In this document: piece after piece, positions 8,424 through 17,695 of the stretch
Numbering within the stretch: position 1 is the stretch's first letter
How the letters are laid out: each line of letters begins with the position of its first letter
Assembly: GCF_004745075.1 (NCBI RefSeq)
Contig: NZ_RHFH01000001.1
Span: 124,001 to 188,000, forward strand
DNA length: 64,000 nucleotides
Direction: 5' to 3'
Source: Brevibacterium sp. S111
GTDB taxonomy: Bacteria > Actinomycetota > Actinomycetes > Actinomycetales > Brevibacteriaceae
The notes under the pieces: generated by a model
Databases searched by the model: none
What the model was told of the DNA's origin: nothing
The model's input: the letters and a program-made list of their open reading frames with translations, nothing else
Position numbers and translations under genes: made by a program

Positions 8424-8450
8424 GATTCCGTCTCAGGGGGACGGTTCCGT

Positions 8451-9287
8451 TCAGCCGTTGATGGTCTCGGAATTCTCCCGTTCCATCTCCAGGGAACGAT
8501 TCGCTGCCGCCTGCGCGGCCGCCTCGGCGATATCGAAGATCCCCGCGTCGATGAACTGCTGGAGGCCCGCCAAGGTCGTACCGCCCTTGCTGCTCACGGC
8601 TTGCCGCTGAGCGGCCGGGTCGGGCTTCGCGCTCAGCAGCCGCCCGGCGCCGTCGGCGGTGGCGACGACCATCTGGCGGGCGGTGTCCTCGCTCAGCCCC
8701 TGCTTGACTCCGGCGGCGATCATCGCCTCGGCGAGGAGGAAGAAGTAAGCGACTCCGGACCCGGAGATGCCGGTCATGGCCGGGATCTGGGATTCGTCGA
8801 GGTCGACGACGAGCCCGGCCCCGGACAGCAGAGTCTTGAGTGTATCGACGCTGTCGGCGGGCACCTCGGCGTCGGGGGCGAACGCGATGACGCCGTGGCC
8901 GATCGAACTCGGCGTGTTCGGCATGATCCGCACGATGGGATTCTTCGGGGCGAGCTTCGCGAGGTCGGCGGACGAGACTCCGGCGGCCATGGACACGAGC
9001 ACCGTGTTCGACTCCAGCGCGGGGGCCAGAGCGGCCAGGGTCTCGGCCATCATCCAGGGTTTGACGCCGAGGAGGACGAAATCAGCTTCGGCCGCGGCCT
9101 TCCGGTTCGCCTCCGCATCGTCTTCGACCGAAGTCACCGTCGCCGACGGCAGGTCGCGGCTCAGACGCTGTGCTGAGGCGGCCGAGTGAGTCGTCGCGCG
9201 AACAGCGATGGTCGCGTCGGCGCTGAGGATTCCCTGGATCAGCGCCGTGCCCATGTTGCCGGTTCCGATGGAGGCGAGAGTGGTCAA
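8451..9287 (-). CDS. proC: Pyrroline-5-carboxylate reductase ProC
   Basis: The last step of proline synthesis: NAD(P)H reduction of pyrroline-5-carboxylate. The N-terminal Rossmann motif is ASIGTGNMGTALIQGIL. The C-terminal P5CR signature is SGSGVAYFFLLAEAMIAAGV, with downstream SSKGGTTLAGLQ. I choose a TTG start at 9287 (MTTLASIGTGNMG) because AAAGG lies 10 bases upstream and the protein then has the usual 278 residues. The frame is open to an ATG at 9344, which would add 19 unconserved residues. It is downstream of the sugar isomerase gene, a neighbourhood also seen in mycobacteria. Confidence 0.9.
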   Translation of the reverse strand: MTTLASIGTGNMGTALIQGILSADATIAVRATTHSAASAQRLSRDLPSATVTSVEDDAEANRKAAAEADFVLLGVKPWMMAETLAALAPALESNTVLVSMAAGVSSADLAKLAPKNPIVRIMPNTPSSIGHGVIAFAPDAEVPADSVDTLKTLLSGAGLVVDLDESQIPAMTGISGSGVAYFFLLAEAMIAAGVKQGLSEDTARQMVVATADGAGRLLSAKPDPAAQRQAVSSKGGTTLAGLQQFIDAGIFDIAEAAAQAAANRSLEMERENSETING

Positions 9288-9371
9288 AGCGAACCAACCT
9301 TTCGTAGTGATTGTCATGCGTCGGTGGGGCGGGTGCGCGGTCACGGCAGGCGCCGTCGGTGATGATGCGGG

Positions 9372-10346
9372 TCAGTTCCCGGAGGAGCGAGGGCGTTCCG
9401 AGGTGCGGCTGTGGCTGTGTCCGTTTCGCCGCGGGGCATCCTCGTTGAGTCCGAGGTGTTGGCGGGCAAAGGCGATGGACTCGGCGAGCATCTTCTCACG
9501 GGTCGACTGCTTGCGCACGAAACGAGTGTTGACCTCGACCACGACGTCACCGGCCCAGTTGTGTTTGGCCAGGTACTGCAGAGTCTCGGCCACGGGCATA
9601 TTGCCGGCGCCGGGGACGAGGTGCTCGTCTTTGAGGGATCCGGACCCGTCGGTGAGGTGGACGTGGCGGAGTCGGTCGAAGATCTCGGCCACGGTCTCCA
9701 GCGCATTCACACCGGCCGTCGAAGCGTGGGAGAAGTCGAAGGTGAGGTCGTCATAGTCTTCGTCCAGCGGGTTCCAGTCGGGATAGTAGACCTGGACTTC
9801 GCGCAGGCCCGCCCGCCAGGGATACATGTTCTCCACAGCCAAGCTCACACCGGTCTCGCGGGAGACCTCCCGAACGCCGTCGACGAATCCCAGCGCGTAG
9901 TCCCCCTGCCACCTGAACGGCGGGTGGAGGACGACGGTCTCGGCGTTGACTGCCTTGGCAAGGTTCGCGGTGATCCGCAGCTTCTCCCAATGGTCTTTGT
10001 GAAGCACGCGCGGCAGGAAGAGCAGCGTCGGTGCGTGCAGGGACATGACCTCGAGTCCCGTCTCGGCGGAAAGTCCGTTGATGAGGTCGACATCTCGTGT
10101 CTCGGCATTGTGGGTGACCATGATCTCGACACCGTCGTAGCCGTGCTTCGCCGCTTGTGTGAAAGTCTCCTCGACGGTCATCGGGGACACGGAGGAACTC
10201 GACAGGCCGAGCCGGATGGGATGTTCGGAGACGTGATGAGCGTCGTGTTCGTAGACCGCATGGCTGTCGAAGTACTCTCTGTGGCGCCGCGAATTCGAGC
10301 GCGCAGAGTTCTTGGTGGTCAGCACCTTCCGTTTGGACTTCGACAT
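9372..10346 (-). CDS. Sugar phosphate isomerase/epimerase (xylose-isomerase-like TIM barrel)
   Basis: A protein of about 324 residues. The barrel starts near residue 47 with IRLGLSSSSVSPMTVEETF and contains GYDGVEIMVTHN, metal-site-like VVLHPPFRW, LAVENMYPW, FDFSHAST and HVHLTDGSG. These fit the AP_endonuc_2 family that binds two divalent metals. The substrate is unknown. The first 45 residues are basic and polar with no counterpart in the fold. Start choices are ATG 10346 or 10355; the longer open frame (to 10460) runs through a large palindrome and is rejected. The gene is conserved near ppx and proC in actinobacteria (Rv0498-like). Confidence 0.83.
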   Translation of the reverse strand: MSKSKRKVLTTKNSARSNSRRHREYFDSHAVYEHDAHHVSEHPIRLGLSSSSVSPMTVEETFTQAAKHGYDGVEIMVTHNAETRDVDLINGLSAETGLEVMSLHAPTLLFLPRVLHKDHWEKLRITANLAKAVNAETVVLHPPFRWQGDYALGFVDGVREVSRETGVSLAVENMYPWRAGLREVQVYYPDWNPLDEDYDDLTFDFSHASTAGVNALETVAEIFDRLRHVHLTDGSGSLKDEHLVPGAGNMPVAETLQYLAKHNWAGDVVVEVNTRFVRKQSTREKMLAESIAFARQHLGLNEDAPRRNGHSHSRTSERPRSSGN

Positions 10347-10398
10347 TTTGCTCATCGCCAACAGTTTAGCGCGGACTTTTCTCCCTCGCCCTCCCCCA

Positions 10399-10460
10399 TT
10401 GCTACGTGACGGCGGCCCAGCAACCTCGCGCGAGGTTGCTGGGCCGCCGTCGGGTAGCAA
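10399..10460. terminator. 62-nt near-perfect palindrome abutting the glpK stop
   Basis: A 44-nt perfect palindrome (10408-10451) with no loop is flanked by TTGCTAC (10399-10405) and GTAGCAA (10454-10460), separated by a 2-nt mismatch on each side. It begins at the base right after the glpK stop codon (10463-10461). In RNA it would fold as a hairpin of up to about 29 bp. It probably ends glp transcription, though no U-tract follows. Confidence 0.8.
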
Positions 10461-11993
10461 TTAGGAGGAGAGGGCGTCGGTGTCCTCGTCGACCCAGCCC
10501 TTCGACCGTTCCACGGCCTTGTTCCACAGGCGGTAGACGCGATCGACCTTCTCCTCGTCCATCGACGGGTCCCAGCGTTCGTCCTCACGCCAGTTGGCCT
10601 TGACATCCTCCTCGCCGTTCCAGAACTTCACCGCGATTCCGGCCGCATAGGCCGCCCCCAGGGCCGTGGTCTCGACGACCTCGGGACGGATGACGGGCAC
10701 GCCGAGGAGGTCGGCCTGGAACTGCATGAGCGTCTCGTTGGCGACCATGCCGCCGTCGACCTTGAGCTCGGTGAGCTCGACGCCGGAATCGAGGTTCATC
10801 GCGTCGAGGACCTCGCGGGACTGGAACGCCACGGACTCGAGCGAGGCACGCGCAATGTGGTTCTTGTTCACATACCGGGTCAGACCCACGATGGTGCCGC
10901 GGGCATCGGACTCCCAATGCGGCGCGAAGAGACCCGAGAACGCCGGCACGATATAGCAGCCGCCGTTGTCCTCGACCTTCTTGGCCAGGGTCTCGACCTC
11001 CGGAGCGTCCTTGATCAGACCGAGGTTGTCGCGGATCCACTGCACCAGCGAACCGGTCACCGCCACCGACCCTTCGAGGGCGTAGACGGCATCGGCGTCA
11101 CCGATCTTGTAGGCCACGGTCGTGAGCAGACCGTTCTTGCTCGCCACCGGCTCGTTGCCGGTGTTGATGAGCATGAAGTTGCCGGTGCCGTAGGTGTTCT
11201 TCGCCTGCCCCTTCTCGAAGCAGGCCTGACCGAAGGTCGCCGCCTGCTGATCGCCGAGGATGCCGCAGATCGGGGTGTCGATGATCAGTCCGTTCTTCGC
11301 CCCGTAGCCGTAGATCTCCGAGCACGACTTGATCTCCGGCAGCATCTCGACGGGGATGCCCATCTCCCCAGCGATCTCGGCGTTCCAGTCGAGGGTGTCG
11401 ATGTTCATCAGCATCGTCCGCGAAGCGTTCGTGACGTCGGTGACGTGGAGGCCGCCGTTGACCCCGCCGGTGAGATTCCAGATCACCCACGTGTCCATCG
11501 TGCCGAAGAGGAGATCACCGGCCTCGGCGGATTCCTTGACCCCGTCGACGTTGTCGAAGATCCATTTCGCCTTCGGCCCGGCGAAGTACGTGGCCAGCGG
11601 CAGACCGACACGGTCCTTGTACTTATCGGCCCCGTCATCGCCGGCGAGCTCATCGCAGATCTTCTGCGTCCGGGTGTCCTGCCACACGATCGCGTTGTAG
11701 ACGGGCTCACCGGTGTGCTTGTTCCAGATCACGGTGGTCTCACGCTGGTTTGTGATGCCGACGCCCTCGAGCTGATGGCGGTTGATGTTCGCCCGGGTCA
11801 GCGCCTGGCCGATGGCTTCGTTCGTGTTCTTGATGATCTCGACCGGGTCGTGTTCGACCCATCCCGCGCGAGGGAAGATCTGCTCGTGTTCGAGCTGACC
11901 GGACGAGACGATCTGGCCGTCGTGGTCGAAGACGATCGCCCGTGACGAGGTGGTGCCCTGATCGATGGCGAGGATGAACTTTTCCTGACTCAT
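10461..11993 (-). CDS. glpK: Glycerol kinase GlpK
   Basis: A 510-residue FGGY kinase that phosphorylates glycerol to sn-glycerol-3-phosphate. It starts [20 protein letters not shown] (phosphate-binding DQGTTSSR) and carries [35 protein letters not shown], the FGGY-like signature [14 protein letters not shown] and [10 protein letters not shown]. The start is the ATG at 11993. The frame stays open upstream through glpF, but that extension is not GlpK-like. It lies 38 bases after glpF, so imported glycerol is trapped at once by phosphorylation. Product feeds GlpD upstream. Confidence 0.96.
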   Translation of the reverse strand: MSQEKFILAIDQGTTSSRAIVFDHDGQIVSSGQLEHEQIFPRAGWVEHDPVEIIKNTNEAIGQALTRANINRHQLEGVGITNQRETTVIWNKHTGEPVYNAIVWQDTRTQKICDELAGDDGADKYKDRVGLPLATYFAGPKAKWIFDNVDGVKESAEAGDLLFGTMDTWVIWNLTGGVNGGLHVTDVTNASRTMLMNIDTLDWNAEIAGEMGIPVEMLPEIKSCSEIYGYGAKNGLIIDTPICGILGDQQAATFGQACFEKGQAKNTYGTGNFMLINTGNEPVASKNGLLTTVAYKIGDADAVYALEGSVAVTGSLVQWIRDNLGLIKDAPEVETLAKKVEDNGGCYIVPAFSGLFAPHWESDARGTIVGLTRYVNKNHIARASLESVAFQSREVLDAMNLDSGVELTELKVDGGMVANETLMQFQADLLGVPVIRPEVVETTALGAAYAAGIAVKFWNGEEDVKANWREDERWDPSMDEEKVDRVYRLWNKAVERSKGWVDEDTDALSS

Positions 11994-12031
11994 TCTGACT
12001 CCTGTGTCGAGGTGGTTGTCTGTGATCGTAC

Positions 12032-12754
12032 TCAGATGAGGGCTCGGGAGACCACACCTGCAAGGACGGCGCCGACCAGTGGGCCGAAGACCGGCACCCA
12101 CGAGTATGCCCAGTCCGAGCCGCCCTTGTTCGGGATCGGCAGGAGAGCGTGGACGATGCGGGGCCCGAGGTCGCGAGCAGGGTTGATCGCGTAGCCGGTG
12201 GGTCCGCCCAGCGACGCGCCGATCGCGACGACGATGAGCGCCACGGCCAGAGGACCGAGCCTGTCCGGGGTGCCGCCGAAGAGGAGGACGACGATGACGA
12301 GCACGAAGGTCGCGATGACCTCGGTGACGAAGTTCCAGGCGTAGGAGCGGATCTCCGGGCCGGTCGAGAAGGTGCCGAGGATGTTGCCGGGGTCCTTCTC
12401 CTCGTCGTAGTGCTTCTTGTACACCGCCCAGGCGAGGAACGCACCGATCATCGCTCCGATCAGCTCGGCGGCGAGGTAGGCGATGGTGTTGCTCACGGTG
12501 ACGGGGATCCCGTCCGCGTACTCTGCGGCCCCGCTGAACAGGATGCCGAATGTCACGGCCGGGTTGAGGTGCGCTCCGGTCTTGTAGGCGACATAGACGC
12601 CGGCGAAGACGGCAAGTCCCCAACCGAAGGAGATCAGCAGCCAGCCGCCCCCGTTGCCCTTGGTCTTGCCGAGGACGACGTTGGCGACGACGCCGACGCC
12701 GAGCAGCATGAGCATCGCCGTGCCAGCGATCTCGTGAAGGAAGATAGTGCCCAT
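12032..12754 (-). CDS. glpF: Glycerol facilitator GlpF (MIP family)
   Basis: A 240-residue aquaglyceroporin with six membrane helices and the two half-helix motifs: HLNPAVTFG (about residue 67) and [12 protein letters not shown] (about 198). The Asp after the second NPA box is typical of glycerol-conducting members rather than strict water channels. It precedes glpK by 38 bases and follows glpD by about 118 bases. The order glpD-glpF-glpK on one strand forms the full uptake-to-dihydroxyacetone-phosphate route. Confidence 0.94.
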   Translation of the reverse strand: MGTIFLHEIAGTAMLMLLGVGVVANVVLGKTKGNGGGWLLISFGWGLAVFAGVYVAYKTGAHLNPAVTFGILFSGAAEYADGIPVTVSNTIAYLAAELIGAMIGAFLAWAVYKKHYDEEKDPGNILGTFSTGPEIRSYAWNFVTEVIATFVLVIVVLLFGGTPDRLGPLAVALIVVAIGASLGGPTGYAINPARDLGPRIVHALLPIPNKGGSDWAYSWVPVFGPLVGAVLAGVVSRALI

Positions 12755-12872
12755 ATCTCACAAACTCCTATTGTTTGTCTTTCCGGTGGGTGTTCCGGTC
12801 GATGGTCGACCCGGGCGATGCTCCGGGGGCGGTCGATAGTCGGTTGTCGTCCCGCACGTCGTTGTGAACGAC

Positions 12873-14627
12873 TCAGTGGAGGGTTTCACCGACCAGAGCC
12901 GCCGCCGAGGCGTCGTCATCGGTGGACTCGGCCGCGACCTGGGCGTCGACGTGGGCGTTGAATTTCTCGACCTCGGCCGACACCCGGTTGTCGTCCCAGC
13001 CGAGCACCGCGCCGACGATGGCGGCGACCGCCTCGGCGGCGCTCTTGCCCCGATCGCGGGTTTCGTAGTTCAGCCGCATGCGGCGTTCGATGATATCGCC
13101 GAGGTGGACGGCCCCCTCTGCGGCGGCCGCATAGTAGGCCTCGACGCGCAGATAGCGGTCGGCACCGTCCAGAGGCCGACCGAGTTCGGGGTCCTCGTCG
13201 ACGAGGTCGAGCAGATTCTCAATGAGGGTGCCGTAGCGACGGATGAGCCGACTGACCCGGTCTTCGTCCCAGCCGTACTTCTCAGCGATCCCGGTCTGAC
13301 CGCGACGCAGCGCGCCCACGCCCTGGGCACCGAGCAGCGGCACGGATTCGGTCAGTGACCTGCGGTCCTTCGCATCGTCGCCGAGGACGAAGTCGACGGC
13401 GTCTTCGGCCATCACCCGGTAGGTGGTGAATTTGCCGCCGGCGATCGCGGCAAGTCCGGGTTCGACTTCCATCACAGTGTGTTCCCGGGAGACCTTCGTC
13501 GAGGCCTGCCCTTCCTTGACCACGGGCTGCAGCAGCGGACGCAGACCCGAGTACACTCCGATGACGTCCTCCCGGGTGAGTTTGTCGGCGAGGATCGCAT
13601 TCGCATGCTCGAGCAGGTACTCGATGTCCTTCGAGGTCGCCACGGGACTGTCGACGTCTTCGGTCCACGGAGTGTCGGTGGTGCCGATGACCCAATAGCC
13701 TTCCCAGGGGATGACGAAGAGGACGGATTTCTCCGTCTTCGAGATGATCCCCGTTCCCGGGTCGGCTTTGATCTTGTCCTGGGCCACGGTGATGTGCACA
13801 CCCTTGGAGGCGAGCACCTTGAGTCCGGCATCGGCCTTCGCCAGGTCCTGCTGCTCCTCGGTCCATACGCCCCCGGCGAGGATAGTGCGACGGGCGTGGA
13901 TATCGAATTCCTCTCCGGTGACCTCATCCCTGGCATGCACACCAGTGACTTGGTCGCCGTCATGGAGGTAGCCGATGACCGAGACGTGGTTGGCAGCGGC
14001 CGCACCGTAGCCGACAGCCGAACGCACGAGCGTCATCACGAACCGCGCATCGTCGACCTTCGCATCGTAGTATTCGAGCGCACCGACGGCGGCATCGTCG
14101 GCCAGCCCCGGGAAGTGTGCGCTCAGCGCCTTCTTGGACAGATGCCGATGCATCGGCACGGCTCGTTTGCGGCCCGGTCGGGTGGCCATCGTGTCGTAGA
14201 GGAGGACGCCGGAGCCGATGAAGGCACGGTCGATGAGACGGTGCTCGAAGGGGAAGACGAAGGCGACGGGCTCGACGAGGTGAGGAGCGGTGTGCTGCAG
14301 CAGCAGGTCACGTTCCCTCAGCGCCTCGGCGACGAGTTTGAAGTCGAGCATCTCGAGATAGCGCAGACCACCGTGCATGAGCTTCGAGGACCGAGATGAG
14401 GTGCCGGAGGCCCAGTCCTTCGAATCGACGACTCCGACCTTGAGACCGCGTGTGGCCGCGTCGAAGGCAGAGCCTGCGCCGGTCACACCACCGCCGACGA
14501 CGAAGACGTCGAGTGGATCGGCCGCCGTTGTGTTCTTGAGGGTCTCGAGGGCCTGTTCGCGGTAGTGCGGGGACAGCTCACCATTTCGCATCGGCAGAAG
14601 CGTGCTTTCTATCAGACGTTCGGACAT
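12873..14627 (-). CDS. glpD: Aerobic glycerol-3-phosphate dehydrogenase GlpD
   Basis: A 584-residue FAD flavoprotein that oxidises glycerol-3-phosphate to dihydroxyacetone phosphate and passes electrons to quinone at the membrane. The FAD motif is DVFVVGGGVTGAGSAFDAATRG (about residues 40-60), followed by SGTSSRSSKLMHGGLRYLE, the typical GlpD signature, and IAGGKFTTYRVMAEDAVDF. The C-terminal DAO_C domain runs from about residue 440. It is transcribed alone or with glpFK; the 118-nt gap to glpF could hold a second promoter. No GlpR-type repressor gene is in the window. Confidence 0.95.
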   Translation of the reverse strand: MSERLIESTLLPMRNGELSPHYREQALETLKNTTAADPLDVFVVGGGVTGAGSAFDAATRGLKVGVVDSKDWASGTSSRSSKLMHGGLRYLEMLDFKLVAEALRERDLLLQHTAPHLVEPVAFVFPFEHRLIDRAFIGSGVLLYDTMATRPGRKRAVPMHRHLSKKALSAHFPGLADDAAVGALEYYDAKVDDARFVMTLVRSAVGYGAAAANHVSVIGYLHDGDQVTGVHARDEVTGEEFDIHARRTILAGGVWTEEQQDLAKADAGLKVLASKGVHITVAQDKIKADPGTGIISKTEKSVLFVIPWEGYWVIGTTDTPWTEDVDSPVATSKDIEYLLEHANAILADKLTREDVIGVYSGLRPLLQPVVKEGQASTKVSREHTVMEVEPGLAAIAGGKFTTYRVMAEDAVDFVLGDDAKDRRSLTESVPLLGAQGVGALRRGQTGIAEKYGWDEDRVSRLIRRYGTLIENLLDLVDEDPELGRPLDGADRYLRVEAYYAAAAEGAVHLGDIIERRMRLNYETRDRGKSAAEAVAAIVGAVLGWDDNRVSAEVEKFNAHVDAQVAAESTDDDASAAALVGETLH

Positions 14628-14749
14628 CCACCATTGTCATCCCGGTTCGGGACGATGAGTCGAGCCGGAAGCGGATAGTCAAAAACTAGCAGGCAATTCT
14701 GAGGTGCGATACTGACCGGTAGACAACAAGCGACGACGAGGCGGCCGAA

Positions 14750-15727
14750 TCAGTCGAGTGCGGCGACCGCTTCGACGCGCATCGTCGAGGACTGCTCGGC
14801 CGAATCCAGCAGGTCGAGTTTGCGCATGATGATGCCTTCGCGCAGTGCCCACGGCGAGATGTTCATGACGCCGATGTCGAAGATCGTGAATGCCGCTTCG
14901 GCGACGATCGCACCGGCGAGCACCTGACCGGCACGGGCTTCGGAGACGCCGGGCAGCGTCGCCCGCGCCGCCGGGGTGCGTGTGGCCAGGGTATCGATGA
15001 TGCCTTCGAGATCGCGACGGAAGAGTTTCCTCGGGGCGTAGATGCCGTCCCCGCTCGGGGCGGCACCGGCGATGCGGGCCAGGGAGCGGAACGTCTTCGA
15101 AGAGCCGACGACCTGGTCGGGCACGCCGACCCTGTTGATGTCACCGGCGATGCGTCCGATCTGCGCCCGTGCGTGTTTGCGCAGTTTGTGGATGTCCTCG
15201 GCCGAAGGGATGGGGTCCGGCAGGAAATCCGAATAGGTGCGTCCGGCGCCGAGCGGAACCGACACGGCCGCTTGCGGGTATTCGTCCTGACCGACCGCGA
15301 TCTCCAGAGAGCCGCCGCCGATGTCGAGCAGCAGGATCTTTCCGGCCGACCAACCGAACCAGCGGCGAGTGGCGAGGAAGGTCACGCGGGCTTCGTCCCG
15401 GCCCGACATCACATTGAGGGTGACCCCGAGCTGAGCGTTGATCGTTTCGATGAGCGCCACCCCGTTCGGGGCATCGCGGACCGCCGAGGTGGCGAAGGCG
15501 AGTATCTGCTCCGCCCCCTGGTCCTCCGCGATCTCGACGGCTTCGGCGATGAACGAGTGCAGACGTTCCTGGCCCTCCGCATCGATCGTTCCGTCGTCGC
15601 TGAGGTACTCCGCGAGACGCAGCACCTCCTTGTGCGAGGTGGCAGGCAGGGGCGGTGCTCCGACGTGAGCGTCGACGACGAGGAGGTGGACGCTGTTGGA
15701 GCCGATATCGAGGACTGCAAGACGCAT
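14750..15727 (-). CDS. ppx: Exopolyphosphatase / pppGpp phosphohydrolase (Ppx/GppA)
   Basis: A 325-residue ASKHA phosphatase. The N-terminal phosphate loop is LAVLDIGSNSVHLLVVD, the second is ILLLDIGGGSLEIAVG, and FATSAVRDAPNG matches the family. It has the short form without the C-terminal HD domain of E. coli Ppx, as in mycobacterial Ppx1. It degrades polyphosphate and possibly pppGpp. It is separated by only 20 bases from the upstream enoyl-CoA hydratase gene, so it may be co-transcribed with the propionate operon. Confidence 0.88.
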   Translation of the reverse strand: MRLAVLDIGSNSVHLLVVDAHVGAPPLPATSHKEVLRLAEYLSDDGTIDAEGQERLHSFIAEAVEIAEDQGAEQILAFATSAVRDAPNGVALIETINAQLGVTLNVMSGRDEARVTFLATRRWFGWSAGKILLLDIGGGSLEIAVGQDEYPQAAVSVPLGAGRTYSDFLPDPIPSAEDIHKLRKHARAQIGRIAGDINRVGVPDQVVGSSKTFRSLARIAGAAPSGDGIYAPRKLFRRDLEGIIDTLATRTPAARATLPGVSEARAGQVLAGAIVAEAAFTIFDIGVMNISPWALREGIIMRKLDLLDSAEQSSTMRVEAVAALD

Positions 15728-15747
15728 TCGCTCAGTTTATCCCGTCT

Positions 15748-16548
15748 TCAGGCTTCGCCGTCTGTTGCCCACGCGGACTTCGCGAACGCGAAATCCGGCG
15801 GTCGTTTGGCGAAGAAGGCCTCCTGCCCGCGCGTGATCTCCTCCCGGTACGCCGAATCCAACCACCGAGGCGGCTCCTCACCTGCAAGCAGATTCCCGTC
15901 GAGGATCGCTTTGGCCCCGACCTGGCTGAGCCGGGACAGGCCGACGATCCGCTCCCCCAGTGCCTGCGCCGCAGCCAGGGGAGTCGGCGTCGTGTCATGG
16001 AAGAAGCCGAGTTCGGCCATCTTCTCGAACTTCACGATCGACGCTGTGATCAAGAGGTACCTGGCCCAGGAGTCTCCGAGGATCTGCGCCAGACGCTGGG
16101 TGGGCCCGGCCGGGTAGACAAGGCCGAGCTTCGCGGCGGTCACACCGAAGATCGACCCGGGGGCGGCGATGCGGATGTCGCAGGCGGCAGCGATCTCGGT
16201 GCCTCCGCCCACGCAGTTTCCTTCGATTGCCGCGATCGTCGGAGTCCGCGAATTCGCTACGGCCACCTCTGCGGAGGAGTTGAGCTCCCAGAAGTCGGCC
16301 AGCGGAACATCGAGGTCGGCGATGTCCGAACCGGCGGAGAAATGCCCGCCGGCACCGGTGATGATCAGCGCACCGATCGAGTCATCGGCGTCGACGGAGG
16401 CGATGATCTCCGGCAGCGCCCGCCACATCGCACGCGAGATCGCGTTGCGTTTCTTCCTCCGATCGATGACGAGGGTTCCGACCCCACCGGTGACGGTGAA
16501 GTCGAAACCCTCGAGATCGACCGGACGGTACAGACCGTCAGGTCCCAT
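15748..16548 (-). CDS. Enoyl-CoA hydratase/isomerase family protein
   Basis: A 266-residue crotonase. The motifs are IDRRKKRNAISRAMWRAL, the oxyanion-hole loop GAGGHFSAGSDIADL and EGNCVGGGTEIAAACDIRIA. The second catalytic acid position reads LVYPAGPTQRLA. The start is placed at ATG 16548 (MGPDGLYRPVDL), 25 bases after the prpC stop; a longer open frame would overlap prpC. Substrate is unknown. As the last gene after prpDBC it may process an acyl-CoA that feeds propionyl-CoA formation; that is inference. Confidence 0.85.
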   Translation of the reverse strand: MGPDGLYRPVDLEGFDFTVTGGVGTLVIDRRKKRNAISRAMWRALPEIIASVDADDSIGALIITGAGGHFSAGSDIADLDVPLADFWELNSSAEVAVANSRTPTIAAIEGNCVGGGTEIAAACDIRIAAPGSIFGVTAAKLGLVYPAGPTQRLAQILGDSWARYLLITASIVKFEKMAELGFFHDTTPTPLAAAQALGERIVGLSRLSQVGAKAILDGNLLAGEEPPRWLDSAYREEITRGQEAFFAKRPPDFAFAKSAWATDGEA

Positions 16549-16573
16549 AATGCTGTTCTGCCTTTCGGACCTC

Positions 16574-17695
16574 TCAGCCCCGGTTGTCCGGGACCTCACG
16601 CTGGTCCTCACCGTCGTAAGCACTCAGGGGACGGATGAGGGCGTTGTTCGCCTGCTGCTCGAAGATGTGAGCGGTCCATCCGGTGATGCGGGCCATCACG
16701 AAGATCGGAGTGAACTGCTCGGTGTCGAAGCCCATCAGGTGGTAGGCCGGGCCCGAAGGGTAGTCGAGGTTGGGGTAGATTCCCTTGCGCTCGACGAAGT
16801 CCTCTTCGAAGGCGTTGTACAGATCGAGCAGATCCTTGGCGCCCTTGGCCTCGACCATGTCCTCGAAGGCCTTGCGCATGGTGGGAACGCGCGAATCGCC
16901 GTTCTTGTACACGCGGTGGCCGAAGCCCATGATCTTCGCCTTCTTGGCCAGCGCCTCGTCGATCCAGGCCGAAGCCCTGTCGGCGGTGCCGACCTCTTCG
17001 AGCATCGCCATGACCGCTTCGTTCGCGCCGCCGTGCAGGGGGCCCTTGAGCGCACCGACGGCACCAGCGACGGCCGAATACAGGTCGGACGTCGTCGAGG
17101 TGATCACGCGGCTGGTGAACGTCGAAGCGTTGAACGAGTGCTCGGCGTAGAGGATCATCGACACGTCGAAGCAGCGCACGACCTCTTCGGTGGGAACCTC
17201 GTCGAAGACCATCTTGAAGAAGTTCGCGGCATAGCCGAGATCCCTGCTCGGAGCGACGGGATCGAGGCCGTGACGGCGACGGTGGTCGATGGCCACGATC
17301 GTCGGCAGCTGCGCGTAGAGGCGCTCGGCCTTGGCCAGGTTCGCCTCTTCGCCCTCGACATCGGCTTCGGGGTCGACGGCGCCGAGGTAGGCCACGGCCG
17401 TCTGCACGACGTGCATCGGGTGGCAGTCCTTCGGCAGGTCGAGAATGAGCTGGATGAGCTTGTCGTCGATGGCACGCTGGGCGCGCTCACGCTCTTGGAA
17501 TTCCTCCAGCTGAGCCTCGGTGGGCAGTTCGCCGTTCCAGATGAGGTAGGCGACGTCCTCGAAGCTGCGCTTGGCGGCGAGCTCCTGGACGGGGTAGCCG
17601 CGGTAGGTCAGCGAGTTCGTTTCCTGGACTACTTTCGAAACGGCCGTGGTGTCGACGACGACGCCGGCAAGGCCCTTCTTGATTTCTTCGGTCAC
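16574..17695 (-). CDS. prpC: 2-Methylcitrate synthase (PrpC/citrate synthase family)
   Basis: A 373-residue citrate-synthase-fold enzyme joining propionyl-CoA and oxaloacetate. The family motifs are LYAEHSFNASTFTSRV (catalytic His), GPLHGGANEAVM and MGFGHRVYKNGDSR, with the catalytic Asp region YPNLDYPSGP. Its short form and place right after prpB (4-base overlap at 17692-17695) identify it as methylcitrate synthase rather than the TCA enzyme. Some citrate synthase side activity is expected. Confidence 0.93.
   Translation of the reverse strand: MTEEIKKGLAGVVVDTTAVSKVVQETNSLTYRGYPVQELAAKRSFEDVAYLIWNGELPTEAQLEEFQERERAQRAIDDKLIQLILDLPKDCHPMHVVQTAVAYLGAVDPEADVEGEEANLAKAERLYAQLPTIVAIDHRRRHGLDPVAPSRDLGYAANFFKMVFDEVPTEEVVRCFDVSMILYAEHSFNASTFTSRVITSTTSDLYSAVAGAVGALKGPLHGGANEAVMAMLEEVGTADRASAWIDEALAKKAKIMGFGHRVYKNGDSRVPTMRKAFEDMVEAKGAKDLLDLYNAFEEDFVERKGIYPNLDYPSGPAYHLMGFDTEQFTPIFVMARITGWTAHIFEQQANNALIRPLSAYDGEDQREVPDNRG

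Noticed and set aside
10461..12761. 766-codon open frame joining glpK with upstream sequence
   Set aside because: The first 255 codons run out of frame through glpF and are Arg-rich nonsense; glpK starts at 11993 and glpF has clear NPA boxes.
12862..12868. TTGTGAA, a half-site like the Rex operator, before glpF
   Set aside because: The matching TTCACAA half is missing at the right distance, so a Rex site is not supported.
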